From the NCBI GenBank assembly GCA_903869595.1, contig CAIPZV010000001.1, positions 1-63,999 on the forward strand: 63,999 bases of DNA. Reading direction: 5' to 3'. The translations under genes and the position numbers were made by a program. Origin of the DNA: an uncultured beta proteobacterium (GTDB lineage: Bacteria; Pseudomonadota; Gammaproteobacteria; Burkholderiales; Burkholderiaceae_C). Under the pieces are notes generated by a model that was given only the letters and a program-made list of their open reading frames with translations, searched no databases and was not told the DNA's origin. Within the stretch, counting starts at the first letter, position 1. Every line of letters starts with the position of its first letter. This document shows, piece by piece, positions 1 through 9,215 of the stretch.

Positions 1-1211
1 GAACTTTCGTGGCGAGTAGGCGCAGGGTCATCGGTGGCAAATAAAACCGCCACCGCCACAAAGCTCAGCCAAAAGCCGGCCTGCAACAGCGACCAAGGGT
101 CATAGACCACAACCAGCAGCAAGGCCAATACCCACACATAAGGCCAGGGCCAGCGTGCGCCCGCCAAGCGCAACAATGTCACCCAAGCCAGCATGATGCA
201 GGTGCGCTGCGCAGGGATTGCCCAGCCGGAAAAAACTGCATAGGCACAGGCCACTAGCAAGCCCCCCAGCCAGGCCGCCGATGGCGCGGGCCACCACAGG
301 CACAAACGCTGCGAGCGCCGCCAGAGCCAGCTAATCAGCCAACGTGCCGCCCAGGCAAACATGGTGATGTGCAGGCCCGAAATACTGACCAAATGCGCCA
401 CACCGGTGGCCCGAAAAAGCGCCCACTGCTGCTGGTCCAGCGCCGATTGGTCACCCACCACCAAAGCCGCCAGCAAAGCCGCTTGGCCCGGCTCGGGCAC
501 TGCGGCAAGGATGCGATCGCGCACGCGCTGGCGCCATAGCTCTACCGGGTGAAGCAAGGTCGCGTCCAGGCGCTGCGGCGGCGCGTCACGCGCCCCGGCC
601 CGCACATAGCCGGTGGCTTGCACGCCCTGCTCCCACAACCACAACTCGTAGTCAAAACCCTGAAAATTGAAGCTGCCGTGCGGCGCTTTGATGCGCACCG
701 TCATGCGCCAGCGCGCGCCCGGCGCCATGGTCTGGGGCTGTTTTTGCAGATCCCAATCGCTCAAGTCGGTCGGTGCGCTGCGCGGCGCCATACCCCGGTA
801 CCAGCCCAGGTCGATGCGCGGCGGCAGGCGCACCGGCTGCCCGTCCAGCGTGGCTGATTCCAGGTCCAAGCGAAAGCGCAAACCTATGGGGTTGCTATGC
901 GTCATCTGGCGCACCACCCCCACGATTTGCACATCACGGCCTTCCAGCGCCGGGTTTAGTCTTTCGCAATCAAACCACGCGGCGCGTCCGCCAGTCCAGG
1001 CGAAGCCTAGGAGTGCGCACAGGCATAGTGTCAGCAAAGACCGGTAAAGGTGCGTCATCGCCAGCAGCGCCGTCAGGCCCAAGCCCGCGTAATACGCCAG
1101 CGGCCACAAAGCGCTTTGTTGCAATTGCAGGGCTGCGCCGGCCACCAGGGCCGCTGCCATCATCCATCCCTGCGCGCTGGCCGGCGCTGCCCTGCGGTGC
1201 GGCGTATTCAT
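1..1211 (-). CDS. comEC: ComEC/Rec2 family DNA-uptake channel, N-terminal part (cut by window edge)
   Basis: ComEC forms the inner-membrane channel that carries single-stranded transforming DNA into the cytoplasm. I translated the minus strand from the ATG at 1211 and the frame stays open to base 1, giving about 403 residues; family members usually have 700-800, so the 3' half lies outside the window. The first 60 residues hold hydrophobic segments, followed by a DUF4131-like soluble region. The hallmark of the Competence domain follows (HLVSISGLHITMFA near residue 280), then more membrane segments. No strong Shine-Dalgarno sequence is visible before the ATG. It is divergent from the RidA-family gene at 1409. 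The family call is firm; whether the gene is intact beyond base 1 cannot be seen. Confidence 0.9.
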   Translation of the reverse strand, partial: MNTPHRRAAPASAQGWMMAAALVAGAALQLQQSALWPLAYYAGLGLTALLAMTHLYRSLLTLCLCALLGFAWTGGRAAWFDCERLNPALEGRDVQIVGVVRQMTHSNPIGLRFRLDLESATLDGQPVRLPPRIDLGWYRGMAPRSAPTDLSDWDLQKQPQTMAPGARWRMTVRIKAPHGSFNFQGFDYELWLWEQGVQATGYVRAGARDAPPQRLDATLLHPVELWRQRVRDRILAAVPEPGQAALLAALVVGDQSALDQQQWALFRATGVAHLVSISGLHITMFAWAARWLISWLWRRSQRLCLWWPAPSAAWLGGLLVACAYAVFSGWAIPAQRTCIMLAWVTLLRLAGARWPWPYVWVLALLLVVVYDPWSLLQAGFWLSFVAVAVLFATDDPAPTRHES

Positions 1212-1333
1212 TCAAATATCTTAAAGCGTTATCTACTGGCGCAGTGGGCGACAATGCGCCCGTGCCCGCAAGCGCCAACCCGCCTAGGTGCATACCCGAA
1301 GCGGGTCAAAATGTGCCGAAGTGCGCCCTAATT

Positions 1334-1363
1334 GGCCGAAGTGGGCCGAAGTGGGCCGAAGTT
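1334..1363. repeat. Three tandem copies of a 10-bp unit
   Basis: The unit GGCCGAAGTG occurs at 1334-1343 and 1344-1353, and as GGCCGAAGTT at 1354-1363. A weaker relative (TGCCGAAGTG) lies at 1314-1323. The array is in the 197-bp space between comEC and the RidA-family gene, about 45 bp before the latter's start. One turn of helix per unit would put copies on the same face of the DNA, as in an array of operator half-sites, but no regulator can be named. Confidence 0.7.
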
Positions 1364-1408
1364 TCAACCCCTAGTCCGCGCTGCGGGCTTTTTCTAGGAT
1401 CAGCCACC

Positions 1409-1867
1409 ATGAATGTTTACGACACCTTAAAAGACTTGCACATCAGCCTGCCACCCGTAGCCGCACCAGCTGCGGCCTATGTGCCCTTTGTGCAAACCGG
1501 CAATCTGGTGTTTATCAGCGGCCATATCGCCAAAAAAGACGGCAAGCCTTGGGTCGGCCAATTGGGCGCCACCATGCAAACCCCCGAAGGCCAAGAAGCC
1601 GCCCGCGCCATCGCCATCGACCTGATGGGCACGCTACACGCCGCCGTGGGCGATCTCAACCGCGTCAAGCGCATCGTCAAACTCATGTCGCTGGTCAACT
1701 CCACCGGCAGCTTCACCGAGCAACACTTGGTGACCAACGGCGCCAGTGAATTGCTAGGCCAGGTCTTTGGCGAACGCGGCGCCCACGCCCGCAGCGCCTT
1801 TGGCGTTGCGCAGATTCCGCTGGGGGCGTGCGTAGAGATTGAGATGATTGCTGAGATCGGGGATTAA
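1409..1867 (+). CDS. RidA/YjgF/YER057c/UK114 family protein
   Basis: The 152-residue product belongs to the RidA superfamily, small trimeric proteins that often hydrolyse reactive enamine/imine intermediates from PLP enzymes. Supporting features are the FVQTGNLVFISGHIA stretch near residues 30-44 and the C-terminal region around AHARSAFGVAQIPLGACVEIE. The longer members of about 150 residues (COG0251, TdcF-like subgroup) match this length better than E. coli RidA (128). I chose the ATG at 1409 because AGGA lies 10 bases upstream and homology begins there; the open frame upstream has no family similarity. A short CCGC/GCGG hairpin followed by Ts (1376-1393) lies just before the start and could act as an attenuator. 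The 3' part is duplicated in decayed form at 14,033-14,153. Confidence 0.85.
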   Translation: MNVYDTLKDLHISLPPVAAPAAAYVPFVQTGNLVFISGHIAKKDGKPWVGQLGATMQTPEGQEAARAIAIDLMGTLHAAVGDLNRVKRIVKLMSLVNSTGSFTEQHLVTNGASELLGQVFGERGAHARSAFGVAQIPLGACVEIEMIAEIGD

Positions 1868-1960
1868 GGCAAAGGCCACTGGATAGATGGCTCTTTCAGA
1901 GCCGGATAGGCCCCTCAGCGAAATTGAGCGTGATAACGTGGCCAAGCTTTGTTCGGTTTG

Positions 1961-4900
1961 TTTCTGAGCTGCCTACACGGCAGTGAACCGCGTCTTGCTC
2001 TACCCCCGAGGCCGTGGTGATTTCTGAGCTGCCTACACGGCAGTGAACGTGCACGGCCCCATCGATCACGGAAACCAGGTTTTCTGAGCTGCCTACACGG
2101 CAGTGAACGGCCTGCACTTTTGGCGATAGCCTGCCGTAAATTTCTGAGCTGCCTACACGGCAGTGAACTTCGGGCGCTTGAGCTCACGCATGGACAAAAT
2201 TTTCTGAGCTGCCTACACGGCAGTGAACACATCCAAGAGCATGCGCAGCGTCATTGGGATTTTCTGAGCTGCCTGCACGGCAGTGAACACAGTGCAGACG
2301 GCTTGGTACTACCGCGTGCTTTTCTGAGCTGCCTACACGGCAGTGAACCCCAGCATCGGCTCAAGTTAATTCGAGAATTGTTTCTGAGCTGCCTACACGG
2401 CAGTGAACATGAGCCAAAGCGTGATCGCGGTCGCGTCATATTTCTGAGCTGCCTACACGGCAGTGAACTTCCCCTTGGACCGCTGCTATGGGCCGCGCTA
2501 TTTCTGAGCTGCCTACACGGCAGTGAACACGATTTCGTCAAAGGCAGCCAAGGTGCTGATTTTCTGAGCTGCCTACACGGCAGTGAACATACGTGGCCGG
2601 GCTCTACGTAGTAGCTGTAATTTCTGAGCTGCCTACACGGCAGTGAACTTTCGAACCCCTCAGCACATCCCCCACGGTGTTTTCTGAGCTGCCTACACGG
2701 CAGTGAACTAATAGCAGCACCGGCTTCTCGCCATTTGTCATTTCTGAGCTGCCTACACGGCAGTGAACGGGCAAAAACGGACGCTTGCGCCGTTTTTGAG
2801 ATTTCTGAGCTGCCTACACGGCAGTGAACTAGCACGGACGCCCAGGACGTAGCGAACCAGCTTTCTGAGCTGCCTACACGGCAGTGAACTAAAGTCCATA
2901 ACCACGTCAGGCGCTGCACCATTTCTGAGCTGCCTACACGGCAGTGAACTGGTACGAGTGGCCCGAGTGCAGCGATAGCATTTTCTGAGCTGCCTACACG
3001 GCAGTGAACTTTTTGTTGACCACTCAAGCGCCCGCGCTTTTTTTCTGAGCTGCCTACACGGCAGTGAACCGCCGCTTCGGCCACAGCGCCTGGCGCTCGC
3101 TTTTCTGAGCTGCCTACACGGCAGTGAACTGGCGCAGTCAAAGCAAACCATTGCACAATTTTTTCTGAGCTGCCTACACGGCAGTGAACCCGCCGTCATT
3201 TTGCGGACGCGCGCGCTGATTTTTCTGAGCTGCCTACACGGCAGTGAACCAGCCGGGCGACAGAAAACACGTTGCGCAGCATTTCTGAGCTGCCTACACG
3301 GCAGTGAACAGAAAATTGACTGGGCTGCTTTGATGCGCGAATTTCTGAGCTGCCTACACGGCAGTGAACTTTGGGGGTTGGTTTCATGGTTATTTCCTTG
3401 TTTTCTGAGCTGCCTACACGGCAGTGAACGTGTTGCGCCGTCAGAAGCTCGCGCTGCGCTTTTTCTGAGCTGCCTACACGGCAGTGAACCCCTGGCGCGA
3501 CAAAGACCTACTGCTGGCGGCTTTCTGAGCTGCCTACACGGCAGTGAACGCAGTATGATGGAGGCGTCGCAACCACCAACATTTCTGAGCTGCCTACACG
3601 GCAGTGAACACGAGCCGTCCTCAACAACTTGTGCGCCCACTTTTCTGAGCTGCCTACACGGCAGTGAACAATTTATCAATTACAAAAACCAGATGGCTCG
3701 TTTTCTGAGCTGCCTACACGGCAGTGAACGTGCAGCTTCGGCGAGGCGTGCAGCTTCGGCGTTTCTGAGCTGCCTACACGGCAGTGAACCACCGCGCGCT
3801 GGCGGCCATCATGTCGTCAATTTTCTGAGCTGCCTACACGGCAGTGAACCCGCGCACTGCGCGGATTTTGCTGGAGCGGATTTTCTGAGCTGCCTACACG
3901 GCAGTGAACGTCATAGGGTTAAGAAAAAACCACTCGTTTGTTTTCTGAGCTGCCTACACGGCAGTGAACCTGTGGCTGCCGATATTACCGATCCATTAAC
4001 ATTTCTGAGCTGCCTACACGGCAGTGAACGGGAGGGCGCGGAGAGCGAAACGGCGCCGCTTTTTCTGAGCTGCCTACACGGCAGTGAACGGCATGCCCGC
4101 AAAAAAATCATCGCCATCAAATTTCTGAGCTGCCTACACGGCAGTGAACGTCAGCGAGCATGCTCGCCATGGTCACGGCTTTTTCTGAGCTGCCTACACG
4201 GCAGTGAACGCGAAAGTGGCGATCCACACCAAATGATGCGTTTTCTGAGCTGCCTACACGGCAGTGAACATGATGGCGCCGACAAAGCTATAGACCAAGT
4301 TTTTCTGAGCTGCCTACACGGCAGTGAACCGTGGCTTTTTGATGGGCATCTTGCGCGGCCCTTTCTGAGCTGCCTACACGGCAGTGAACTCTACCTGATC
4401 AGTGATTGAGCCACTCCCTTTTTTCTGAGCTGCCTACACGGCAGTGAACGCATTTTCTGGGTCTTGATCTGACCATTCGAATTTCTGAGCTGCCTACACG
4501 GCAGTGAACATGCAGCCTGGTGGGCCGCGGGGGAGCTGTGGTTTCTGAGCTGCCTACACGGCAGTGAACTTTAGGCGGCAACAAAATCGAGCGCTGTATG
4601 TTTTCTGAGCTGCCTACACGGCAGTGAACGGTATGGGGCCGTGGGCGGCCTCCCACACCAGTTTCTGAGCTGCCTACACGGCAGTGAACTTGTCCACTTC
4701 GACCAAGCTGTTAGCTGTGATTTTCTGAGCTGCCTACACGGCAGTGAACAGATAGGCTCGACAGCGTATTGCCCAGCGCCTTTTCTGAGCTGCCTACACG
4801 GCAGTGAACAAAAACACTCGTTCCGCGTCACCGCGCCAAGCTTTCTGAGCTGCCTACACGGCAGTGAACGTAGTTTGCTGGCTTGCTTGCTTGTGCAGCC

Positions 4901-4989
4901 ATTTCTGAGCTGCCTACACGGCAGTGAACTTATACGACTTACCCGCCTGGGCCTGCGCCGTTTTCTGAGCTGCCTACACGGCAGTGAAC
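1961..4989 (-). CRISPR. Type I-F CRISPR array, 51 repeats and 50 spacers
   Basis: A 28-bp repeat recurs every 60 bp from 1961 to 2768 (14 copies) and from 2802 to 4989 (37 copies). On the minus strand the repeat begins GTTCACTGCC and ends CTCAGAAA. It can fold into a CTGCC/GGCAG stem, the Cas6f recognition hairpin, leaving an 8-nt 5' handle. All spacers are 32 nt except one of 33 nt (2769-2801), which shifts the register by one base. Copies are essentially identical; the only change I noticed is one base in the loop at 2261-2288, toward the leader-distal end. No two spacers look identical. Transcription is leftward, in line with the cas genes, so the newest spacers should be near 4960 and the oldest near 1990. 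Confidence 0.99.
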
Positions 4990-5119
4990 TCAATCCCAAT
5001 TGCGCTAACACTTTGATTTAGCGAGAGATATGTGGCTTTCACGCCAATGACCCTTCCAAAAAACAAGTGTGCGCAAGTCCTTACAAATCAAGCACTTACG
5101 CATCCCCCTCAAAAAAGGG
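4990..5119 (-). promoter_or_regulatory. CRISPR leader with IHF-like site
   Basis: These 130 bases separate the first leader-side repeat (4962-4989) from the stop of cas6f. Read on the minus strand, they contain AATCAAAGTGTTA (5006-5018), an exact match to the IHF consensus WATCAANNNNTTR, about 17 bp upstream of the repeat. IHF bends the leader to direct Cas1-Cas2 integration in type I-E, and also in type I-F systems, so this is the expected integration zone. The array promoter should also be here, but I cannot pick -35/-10 elements with confidence. Confidence 0.75.
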
Positions 5120-5680
5120 TCAAAACCACGGCACCGTGGCGGTCGCGCTAAGCCCATAGGCGTTGAACATACCGCTTGCTGGGGCGCTGGCGGCATCACT
5201 GCGGATGAACAGCCGAAACGTCTGCATGGTGCTGGCGCTACGCAGCATCACAAACGGCAGCGTCAATGTCTCGGCGCAACTGTCCGGCACTCGGGCACGC
5301 GCCTCATCCTCGCTCAAGCCATGCCGCTTCATTTGCCGTCGCCGCAAGCGGTCTGGGTTGCTTTTCGCCTGAACACGGCTAAAGCGCCGGTAGCCCACCG
5401 CTGGCGGCACCTGGGCCACGGATAAGGTGTGAAGGTGGTCTTGCAGGCCACCCAGCCAGGGCAAGGCAATGAGCCCTTGCAAGTCGGTCTCTGGCCCAAA
5501 CACGCGCAAGCAGTTGCCCAGGCTGGCGGGCTTTTCCGTGTAGCCGGGAAAGCTGATACCAAGCCTGCCGCTACCCAACTGCACCAGCGCCAAGTGCAGC
5601 TTGGCGTACAGCGCGGCCAGTAATTGGTGCGGGGCAATTTCGGGGTCAGGCCGCAAAAGTATGTCAAGGTAATGCGACAT
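5120..5680 (-). CDS. cas6f: Type I-F CRISPR RNA endonuclease Cas6f (Csy4)
   Basis: Cas6f cuts the array transcript at the base of each repeat hairpin and stays bound to the 3' hairpin of the crRNA in the Csy complex. The 186 residues match the 187-residue Pseudomonas aeruginosa Csy4 along the whole length. The start MSHYLDILLRPDPE aligns with it, the catalytic histidine falls at H29, the arginine-rich helix contains NPDRLRRRQMKRH, and the catalytic serine lies in LRSASTMQ. The protein ends in VPWF as in the reference. It is the last gene of the cas operon, 6 bp after cas7f, and next to the leader. Confidence 0.98.
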   Translation of the reverse strand: MSHYLDILLRPDPEIAPHQLLAALYAKLHLALVQLGSGRLGISFPGYTEKPASLGNCLRVFGPETDLQGLIALPWLGGLQDHLHTLSVAQVPPAVGYRRFSRVQAKSNPDRLRRRQMKRHGLSEDEARARVPDSCAETLTLPFVMLRSASTMQTFRLFIRSDAASAPASGMFNAYGLSATATVPWF

Positions 5681-5686
5681 GGGTAT

Positions 5687-6763
5687 TTACTCCTTGCCAC
5701 CATCGCCAAACACCCCGCCACGAATGAGTGTGGCCATCACAAAGTGCTGCTGCTCAACTGCGGGCAGCTTGTCCTTGAGTAACCATCCGTCCAACAAGTT
5801 GTAAAAGTCCAGCTTGTCCGTGGGGCGGCGGCAGGCCTTGCCTAAAGTGGTCACCGAGCCATAGGGCTCCACGGCAATGGGGCCAAGCTCTTCCACATCA
5901 GGGTGCCAGGTATCGATGGTGCGAATGGCATTGCCCAGTTTTTGCGAGTGGATACCGGCTACGCCGTTGACCACGTACAGCGTTTTGCTTTTGTTTTCAC
6001 CGTCTTTTTCCTTGTCTTTTTTCAAAATCAGCTCCTGTGACGGATAAACCTCTTGCCCTGCACCTAAGCGCGCAAAGGCTGTCACTTGCAGCAACACATG
6101 GCTGGTACCAGCCAAGCCTTTGGCAATGAGTGCACCCAGCTCCTTTAAAGCATCTGCTGCGCTATCGGGGCCAAAGATACTTAGTGACAGGCTCAGCGCG
6201 TCAAACGTCCATGTCTTTTGCGCAACGCCCTGGACAAGATGCTGCACTTGCACCTCTACTTGCTCTGCCCCTACGCGGTTGCGCCACAAGAAGCGGCCAT
6301 TGGCCAGGTTGTGCGCGTAACGAGAGGCCAACTCACCAAAGCCGACGCCTTGCGCATAGACCTGCACCGTGCTGAGCAGCTTGGTTCGGTAATCTTCGTT
6401 GTTGCACGCATTGGGAGTGCCCGCGCCCGGCAGTATTCGCAGTGTGAAAGTCGCCATCAATGTGTCTGCTTCAGGTGGCAGGGCAGCTACGTCTACGGTT
6501 TGAAGGTTGGGCTTCTTGTAGTCAGCATCTAGCGCTGCCTCCAACGCGCGTTGTGCCTCTGTAGCGTCATCAGCTTTTTTTGTTTTCATTCGATTTGAGA
6601 TCGTTCCGCGAATTGCTTTTTCCTTTACTGGAATAGGTTGCCATTGAGCTGAATTGTCTCGCTTATTCCAGCTACCAGAAAAGAATACAGCGTCCGAAGG
6701 GTCAAGCTTGCGCTCAAAAGCCAAAACGGTTGCTGTCTTGAGGGTGTTGTTTGTAGTAGCCAT
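5687..6763 (-). CDS. cas7f: Type I-F Cascade backbone protein Cas7f (Csy3)
   Basis: Cas7f forms the six-subunit backbone that coats the crRNA spacer in the type I-F surveillance complex. The 358-residue product resembles P. aeruginosa Csy3 (342 residues) throughout. Recognisable stretches are TATVLAFERKLDPSDA near the N-terminus, NLQTVDVAALPPEADTL, RYAHNLANGRFLWRNRVGAE in the middle, and HSQKLGNAIRTIDTW and IAVEPYGSVTT near the C-terminus. The gene is 30 bp downstream of cas5f and 6 bp upstream of cas6f on the minus strand. No damage is visible. Confidence 0.98.
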   Translation of the reverse strand: MATTNNTLKTATVLAFERKLDPSDAVFFSGSWNKRDNSAQWQPIPVKEKAIRGTISNRMKTKKADDATEAQRALEAALDADYKKPNLQTVDVAALPPEADTLMATFTLRILPGAGTPNACNNEDYRTKLLSTVQVYAQGVGFGELASRYAHNLANGRFLWRNRVGAEQVEVQVQHLVQGVAQKTWTFDALSLSLSIFGPDSAADALKELGALIAKGLAGTSHVLLQVTAFARLGAGQEVYPSQELILKKDKEKDGENKSKTLYVVNGVAGIHSQKLGNAIRTIDTWHPDVEELGPIAVEPYGSVTTLGKACRRPTDKLDFYNLLDGWLLKDKLPAVEQQHFVMATLIRGGVFGDGGKE

Positions 6764-6793
6764 TTTTGAAAATTCCTTTAAATGAGATCGATA

Positions 6794-7840
6794 TCAGGGG
6801 TTGGTGGCCAAGTCGGCCAAAACTTCGGGGGCATAGTCATTGCAACAGCGGTAGACGTTGTGCGCGTCGCCTTCGGTAGCGGCGTACCACAGCAAGTCGT
6901 CCAGCTTTTTGAGGCGGTGCGGGCTGACCCATTGCCCCATGGACCACAGCGTTTCCACAAACCTGAATGGCGTGTGGGTATCGCGTGCGTTGGCCACGCT
7001 GCCAGCTGGGTGCAAATCCGACAAAGCGGCATAGCCCACCGGAATGGGCACGGTCCAGCCGGGGCGTGCATCGGTCTGCCATTGGCATGGGCTGCCTTCG
7101 GTTGCGTCCTCGCCGGGGACGGCTCGGTGGTTCCAGCGCGACAGGTCTAGCCAAGCGTCCAGTGCACTTGCCTGCGGCGCCTGTGCTTGCATGGCCGCCA
7201 TTCGCTCCCGCAACAGGTCGTCACGCGAGACCAGCGCAAAACCCGGCAGGCAGCGGCGCATCAACGCGCGGAACTGTTTTCCTCTTTCGTCATCACCTTG
7301 AGCTTCTAGCTGTAACGTGGGCTTGGCGCGCCGAACCTGTGCCATGGGCAGCGCAGGCATGACGCTTCCACCGGCCAAGCGCATGCCCGCCAAGGTGTTC
7401 GCTACCAAGTCCACCAGTGCTTGGCGCTGCGCCTCGCCCAGCTTGTCCGAGCACAGCAATACATCAAATACTAGGCTCAGCTCCAGATGCACGCGACCCT
7501 CTTCCACGATGGCTGGGGGCGTGCCTTCTTTTATCAATTGATCTACTTCCTTTCGTGTGGCGACCGATGGGCGCTTTAGAGCGAACAACTTTTCGTACTT
7601 TCCATAGGTCTGAGCTTCAAAACCGTGGCACACCACGCCTACGGCGCGGAATGCAATGCCCGCTTCACGCCCCAAGCGCCGCTCCAAAGCCGTCATCAGG
7701 CCCAAAAAACCCGTCATGGCCGGAAAGCCCCAGGTCATGGGGCTGGATATAGCGTTGGCGTTTTGCACGCGGATGCGGGGCAATAGCAATAGCGCCGGGT
7801 GCTGGGGCACGGCGGACGCGTTCAGGTTTTCGCTGCTCAT
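6794..7840 (-). CDS. cas5f: Type I-F Cascade subunit Cas5f (Csy2)
   Basis: Cas5f pairs with Cas8f at the 5' handle of the crRNA. The 348-residue product starts after a short lead with LLLLPRIRVQNANAISSPMT and WGFPAMTGFLGLM, typical of Csy2. It also carries the conserved GVVCHGFEAQ segment and an LYSLD/SDLHPAGSVANARD-type C-terminal region. It is slightly longer than P. aeruginosa Csy2 (about 327). Its ATG overlaps the stop of cas8f by 4 bp (ATGA, 7837-7840), indicating translational coupling and fixing the start. Confidence 0.95.
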   Translation of the reverse strand: MSSENLNASAVPQHPALLLLPRIRVQNANAISSPMTWGFPAMTGFLGLMTALERRLGREAGIAFRAVGVVCHGFEAQTYGKYEKLFALKRPSVATRKEVDQLIKEGTPPAIVEEGRVHLELSLVFDVLLCSDKLGEAQRQALVDLVANTLAGMRLAGGSVMPALPMAQVRRAKPTLQLEAQGDDERGKQFRALMRRCLPGFALVSRDDLLRERMAAMQAQAPQASALDAWLDLSRWNHRAVPGEDATEGSPCQWQTDARPGWTVPIPVGYAALSDLHPAGSVANARDTHTPFRFVETLWSMGQWVSPHRLKKLDDLLWYAATEGDAHNVYRCCNDYAPEVLADLATNP

Positions 7841-9162
7841 GCGGCCTCCCGTTCATAGGCGGCAAACTGCTCGCGCGCCAGCTTGCGCCAGTACAAAAAC
7901 TCCGGGTCACCTACAGGCAACGGGTCGCTCAGCTGGACATTCACCCAGCGCGCAAAATCGGCGGCAACGGCGTCGGTCGCGTCGTCCTGGTCCATAGCGC
8001 CAGGCGCTTGCCCCTGCGGGTCTAGCCATGCGCGATGGCCTGTCGATAGCTGGCACTCGTCCGCTTGGCTCCAACCGGGTGCTAGTGCGAATAACTCGGC
8101 CTGAAATAGCACCAACTCATCAATCAGGCTTTGCACCCACTCCCGTACCCGTCGCCGGGTAGGTTCGTTCTGGGGTGGATTGCCTTGCAAGAAGAGCCGC
8201 AAGGCCCGCGCCTGCTGGGCCACGGCGCGACGACGGCCATAGACGGTGAACAAGGAGCCGACCCGCAACAGTGGCCGAACATCTTCCGACTTCCATATAG
8301 GCGGAATGGAGGCTAGCAAGCAGTTATCGCCCCGCCGCTCGCTGTTGAGTTGGCTGATGTTTTGCGGCTTGGTGCCGCCCAGCTTTTGAATCGCCATTTG
8401 CGGGTACTCGCGAACCGGGTGGGGGTGGTAGGTGCCTGCCTTGCGTGCAGCAGGTGCCGCTTTTGCAGATTCACCGAACCGGTCGTCCTGCAACTGCTGG
8501 TAAACGCGATGCACAAGTGAGGTTGGATAAAGGGGCGCAAGCAAGTGGAAAGCATGATCGTCGTGTGCGTCGTTGCCGACTAGCCAATACAACTGTTTTG
8601 CCCTTCGATGCGAGGCAGGCGCTTCACATCGGGCGTCAAACAGGGCGATTAAGATTGCACGGATAGACGAGGCGCTGTCGCCAACGCAACCCAGTGCAAC
8701 AGCAACCTCCATATCGTTATTCATTAGCCAATCTAGGAAAGTCCGATTCCCAAACTGTGCCAATAACAAGCGTTCCAATTCGTAGATTTTTTTGATATAT
8801 GCGCCGTTGCCCGTGGTGTCCGGGTGTGTATCGTCATGCAGTACGTGTGAACCAACTTCAAGGGTCCTAGGCAACGAACTTGGCCTAACCTTTAAATTGG
8901 TTGTGAGCCGAACCTTGGCATCGGGATAGGTTGGCTTCAACAGGTGACTCGCTAGTTGAATCTGCCCCGCAGACTGAATTGCCGTATTGATCAAGGCTGG
9001 TAGCTGATAGTTTTCGCTGCTGTGAATTTCAGCTCTAAGCTTCTCCGCCTTGGTGTCACTACCTTTGATTTTTGAAAGAGCCCCGGCTCGGCGCTCAGCG
9101 AGATGAGCATTCACTGCGTCCTGCGCCGCTCTGGTTCTCTGGGTGGGAATATCTTCAGACAT
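7837..9162 (-). CDS. cas8f: Type I-F Cascade large subunit Cas8f (Csy1)
   Basis: Cas8f recognises the PAM in target DNA and, with Cas5f, caps the 5' end of the crRNA. The frame opens at 9258, but I place the start at the ATG at 9162: GAGG lies 7 bases upstream and this removes a 43-bp overlap with cas3. The resulting 441 residues match P. aeruginosa Csy1 (434). Csy1-like segments include LASHLLKPTYPDA near residue 60, LGGTKPQNISQLNSERRGD in the middle, and WVNVQLSDPLPVGDPEFLYWRK near the end. The 53-bp gap to cas3 and the ATGA overlap with cas5f put it in the single cas operon. Confidence 0.95.
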   Translation of the reverse strand: MSEDIPTQRTRAAQDAVNAHLAERRAGALSKIKGSDTKAEKLRAEIHSSENYQLPALINTAIQSAGQIQLASHLLKPTYPDAKVRLTTNLKVRPSSLPRTLEVGSHVLHDDTHPDTTGNGAYIKKIYELERLLLAQFGNRTFLDWLMNNDMEVAVALGCVGDSASSIRAILIALFDARCEAPASHRRAKQLYWLVGNDAHDDHAFHLLAPLYPTSLVHRVYQQLQDDRFGESAKAAPAARKAGTYHPHPVREYPQMAIQKLGGTKPQNISQLNSERRGDNCLLASIPPIWKSEDVRPLLRVGSLFTVYGRRRAVAQQARALRLFLQGNPPQNEPTRRRVREWVQSLIDELVLFQAELFALAPGWSQADECQLSTGHRAWLDPQGQAPGAMDQDDATDAVAADFARWVNVQLSDPLPVGDPEFLYWRKLAREQFAAYEREAA

Positions 9163-9215
9163 TTTTTCCTCTGTTGTTAAGTTGCGAAAAGCCACTGCTT
9201 CTATTTGTATTTCGT

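Noticed and set aside
1896..5021. Several long open frames across 1896-5021 on both strands with a repeated peptide every 20 residues
   Set aside because: The 60-bp CRISPR period is a multiple of three and the repeat lacks stops in several frames, so these are translation artefacts of the array.
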